Position numbers and translations under genes: made by a program. Below the pieces are notes generated by a model that searched no databases, was not told the origin of the DNA, and worked only from the letters and a program-made list of their open reading frames with translations. From Sulfurimonas sp. (GTDB taxonomy: Bacteria; Campylobacterota; Campylobacteria; Campylobacterales; Sulfurimonadaceae), in contig JALSLR010000035.1 in the NCBI GenBank assembly GCA_026988245.1, positions 122,793 to 186,792 on the forward strand: a stretch of 64,000 bases of DNA, in the 5' to 3' direction. Positions within the stretch are counted from its first letter, which is position 1, and the number at the start of each line of letters is the position of its first letter. Positions 61,629-64,000 of the stretch are shown in pieces.

Positions 61629-62330
61629 ATGCCAGAATTGTTTACATTTATAGGTGCTATGTTTGGAGTTTCTCATCATGGTAATCCTGAAACTTATAAA
61701 ATGGTTATCTATATGGCACACATGCTATTATCTGCTGGTATTGCCTTAATGCTAGTTAGAATGGCTATGGGTAATCTTAAAATGGTTCCAACTGGGACTC
61801 AAAATGTTATGGAAGCATATATCAGTGGTGTTCTTAAGATGGGAACTGATGTTATGGGTAAAGAACAAGCTCGTCGTTTCCTTCCTCTAGTTGCTACTAT
61901 TGGTCTCTTTGTTGGTATTGCTAACCTCATAGGTGTTATTCCAGGTTTTGAAGCTCCAACAGCATTTTTAGAGTTTGCATTTACTTTAGCTGTTTCAGTA
62001 TTTATTTACTATAACTACATCGGGATCAAAGAGCAAGGTGTTATTAAGTATTTTAAACATTTTCTTGGACCTGTTTGGTGGTTATACTGGTTAATGTTCC
62101 CTATTGAGATAGTTTCTCACTTCTCAAGACTTGTTTCTTTATCTTTTCGTTTGTTTGGAAATGTAAAAGGTGATGATATGTTCTTGATGGTAATTTTAAT
62201 GCTTGCTCCTTGGGTACTACCAATGATTCCATTTGCACTTTTGACTTTCATGGCATTCTTACAAGCTTTTATCTTCATGATGCTAACGTACGTATACCTT
62301 GGTGGTGCAGTAGCTGTAGACGACCACTAA
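61629..62330 (+). CDS. atpB: F0F1 ATP synthase subunit A
   Basis: 'SFRLFGNVKGDDMFLMVILMLAPW', 'LLTFMAFLQAFIFMMLTYVYLGGAV'. Start MPELFTFIG at 61629. Confidence 0.93.
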   Translation: MPELFTFIGAMFGVSHHGNPETYKMVIYMAHMLLSAGIALMLVRMAMGNLKMVPTGTQNVMEAYISGVLKMGTDVMGKEQARRFLPLVATIGLFVGIANLIGVIPGFEAPTAFLEFAFTLAVSVFIYYNYIGIKEQGVIKYFKHFLGPVWWLYWLMFPIEIVSHFSRLVSLSFRLFGNVKGDDMFLMVILMLAPWVLPMIPFALLTFMAFLQAFIFMMLTYVYLGGAVAVDDH

Positions 62331-62339
62331 AACTCCCTT

Positions 62340-62603
62340 ATGCTTCAAGATAAATTCGATAGAATTATAAGCTTTTTACTTGGAGCATCATGGGCTATCG
62401 TCCTTTTTGGTGCTCTTATAACTTTTAGAAGCTTTATGTTTCTAGGACTTCCCACTACAATCTTTTTAACACTTGTGTATATCTTTACAACTTTTTTTAT
62501 GATACTAGCCCTTGATTCTTTTGTTATCAATAGACAACGATTAGAAGAAGCAAAAAAACAAACAAAACTTTTAGAGGAACTAGTAGGAGAAGAAGATGCT
62601 TGA
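62340..62603 (+). CDS. Hypothetical membrane protein
   Basis: Two TM segments; 9 nt after atpB. Confidence 0.55.
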   Translation: MLQDKFDRIISFLLGASWAIVLFGALITFRSFMFLGLPTTIFLTLVYIFTTFFMILALDSFVINRQRLEEAKKQTKLLEELVGEEDA

Positions 62604-62639
62604 TGGAACTTTACGAAAAAATAACTAACTTTACTTCGT

Positions 62640-62927
62640 TTAGTCACCTCTATAAATAGCATCATTATTTCCTATCTTTGAAAATGGATGCTGATTTTTA
62701 AACTCTTCTTTTGTAAATCTAAACTTGTAACTATCTGCATATTCCATGAGGATATTGTTTGCATTAGTTATCTCTTGGAATTTTTGGGTAGAGCCTCCAT
62801 CTTTATCTGGGTGGAATTCTTTTGAGAGTAGTAAATACTTTTTTTTAATGTCATTTTTTGTTTCAAGTCCGATGAGACCAAATAATTCAACAGCTTCTTG
62901 AACCTCTTCATATGAATACTTAAACAT
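62640..62927 (-). CDS. J-domain (DnaJ-like) protein
   Basis: 'IKKKYLLLSKEFHPDKDGGSTQKFQEITNANNIL' with HPD motif. Confidence 0.85.
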   Translation of the reverse strand: MFKYSYEEVQEAVELFGLIGLETKNDIKKKYLLLSKEFHPDKDGGSTQKFQEITNANNILMEYADSYKFRFTKEEFKNQHPFSKIGNNDAIYRGD

Positions 62928-63060
62928 TTTACTACTCCATATATTTGTGCTTAGATTATAGCAAAAATATATCCTTAAAATTATAAGCTATTCTAAATTA
63001 TCTAGCTTAAGTAGATATTTCCTTGGCTACACTTACCTAAAATTTATAAGTTGGATAAAT

Positions 63061-64000
63061 ATGCACAATTTTGATAAAAAAGAAGCTATAAAGGGTGCCT
63101 TCTATGGTGCGATAGTTGGTGATGCACTATGTTTAGGCTCTCACTATGAGTATGATGCTAAGAAGATATATGAAGCGTATGGAAAAAAACCAATACAAAA
63201 GTTTATGTCACCTGGTGAAATGATGGGTGGAGTTACACATGGTATAGGCTGGGGTGAGAGAAATTATCATCCTGGGAAAAAAGCAGGTGGTACTACTGAC
63301 TATGGTGATTATAACATCCTTGTACTTGAACATTTAGCAGCTACTGCTGAGCCATCTCGAGAGTTTGATGTACAAGAACTTATACCACATTGGAAACATA
63401 GGTTTGAGAATGGTTGGGGTTCTTGGATATGTACTATGACAAAAGAAACTTATGGACAGATACAGCAAAATGTACCACTAGAGAGTTTAGGTGGCATCTC
63501 CAATGCAATGGCTATTCGTCACGCTGCTGCTTATGCTTACTACGACACAGAAGAAGAGATAGCATCTGTTTCTAGGAAAGCAATGTTTACGCATAGAAGT
63601 GAAGAGGCTTTGTCTGGTGGAGAATTTTTTGCTAGGGTGACTTTTAGAGTTATTGGGGGAGAATCCCCTCGCGATGCTATACAAAATATAGCAGAAGGTA
63701 TGAGTTCATTTATACAAAACAAAGTTTCTCAAGCTATACAAAAAGTTAAAGAAGAAGCAGATGTTAATGGCTCACTGCATAATGAAAAGTTTTCAGATGA
63801 CTTAGCCTTGACTTCTATGGCTAAGTTATGGGACATTGGTCGCTCAGAGCCTGTTAGGGTTGGTAAAGCAAGTCCAACTGAAGGAACATTACCTGGTGCA
63901 GTTTATTTTATATTGAAATATTTTGAAAAAAAAGATGGACTCAATGAAGCTTTAGCAGCAAATGCAATGGTAGGGGGGGGTAATGCTTCTCGTGCTATAG
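63061..64000 (+). CDS. ADP-ribosylglycohydrolase family protein (truncated by window end)
   Basis: MHNFDKKEAIKGAFYGAIVGDALCLGSHYEY...; 'GGTTDYGDYNILVLEHL'; 'FSDDLALTSMAKLW'. Confidence 0.8.
   Translation, partial: MHNFDKKEAIKGAFYGAIVGDALCLGSHYEYDAKKIYEAYGKKPIQKFMSPGEMMGGVTHGIGWGERNYHPGKKAGGTTDYGDYNILVLEHLAATAEPSREFDVQELIPHWKHRFENGWGSWICTMTKETYGQIQQNVPLESLGGISNAMAIRHAAAYAYYDTEEEIASVSRKAMFTHRSEEALSGGEFFARVTFRVIGGESPRDAIQNIAEGMSSFIQNKVSQAIQKVKEEADVNGSLHNEKFSDDLALTSMAKLWDIGRSEPVRVGKASPTEGTLPGAVYFILKYFEKKDGLNEALAANAMVGGGNASRAI

Larger units (their letters stand above)
1290..63162. repeat. Dispersed DUS-like oligomer TGATGCTAAG (core GATGCTAAG)
   Basis: 9-mer core starts. Plus (GATGCTAAG): 1290, 1805, 5049, 8105, 8892, 9342, 12841, 19102, 19171, 20239, 29247, 33419, 34442, 34529, 38273, 39792, 57406, 63154. 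Minus (CTTAGCATC): 5015, 20364, 20670, 20811, 21225, 22173, 22383, 33829, 54935, 57766. Counted by eye. Confidence 0.8.

Noticed and set aside
1290-63162. Reading TGATGCTAAG as a Chi- or KOPS-type polar motif
   Set aside because: Orientation is mixed (18 plus, 10 minus for the core) and tracks coding sense more than one strand; not excluded, but weaker than an uptake-type explanation without a whole-genome map.

Overview
AT-rich 64 kb chromosomal window that looks like a sulfur-oxidising/denitrifying Campylobacterota (Sulfurimonas-like; inferred from gene content and composition, not searched). Layout: (i) 1-20.2 kb, a co-directional cluster of exported proteins (SUMF1-type protein, lipoproteins, outer-membrane barrel, WD40 propeller, and two giant PPC/LVIVD-type proteins with the 'CFIATAxYG' CFI-box C-terminus); (ii) 20.2-39.9 kb, housekeeping genes (ileS, CinA-type amidohydrolase, tRNA cluster, rodA, rluD-like, trmB, ftsEX/envC-like, thrC, proC, proA); (iii) 39.4-55.6 kb, a denitrification/heme d1 region (siroheme decarboxylase, norCB, nirS, nirJ, nirF, nirE/cobA, a metallo-beta-lactamase/diiron-type sensor kinase with response regulator, NnrS-like protein); (iv) 55.6-64 kb, REC-Hpt protein, rsmH, RND pump, atpB, J-domain protein, ADP-ribosylglycohydrolase. 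Most notable: the 10-mer TGATGCTAAG and its 9-mer core GATGCTAAG. By eye I count 28 exact 9-mers (24 exact 10-mers) on the two strands, where composition predicts fewer than one. They fall in all reading frames and both orientations, which looks like a DNA-uptake-type sequence, and they are absent from the ~15 kb containing the denitrification genes. Also notable: five FNR-type boxes with near-constant spacing to a -10 element, an MBL/diiron histidine kinase inside the nir operon, an apparent CFI-box/lipoprotein fusion explainable by one T in a short T-run, and structured repeats around tRNAs and proA/proC.
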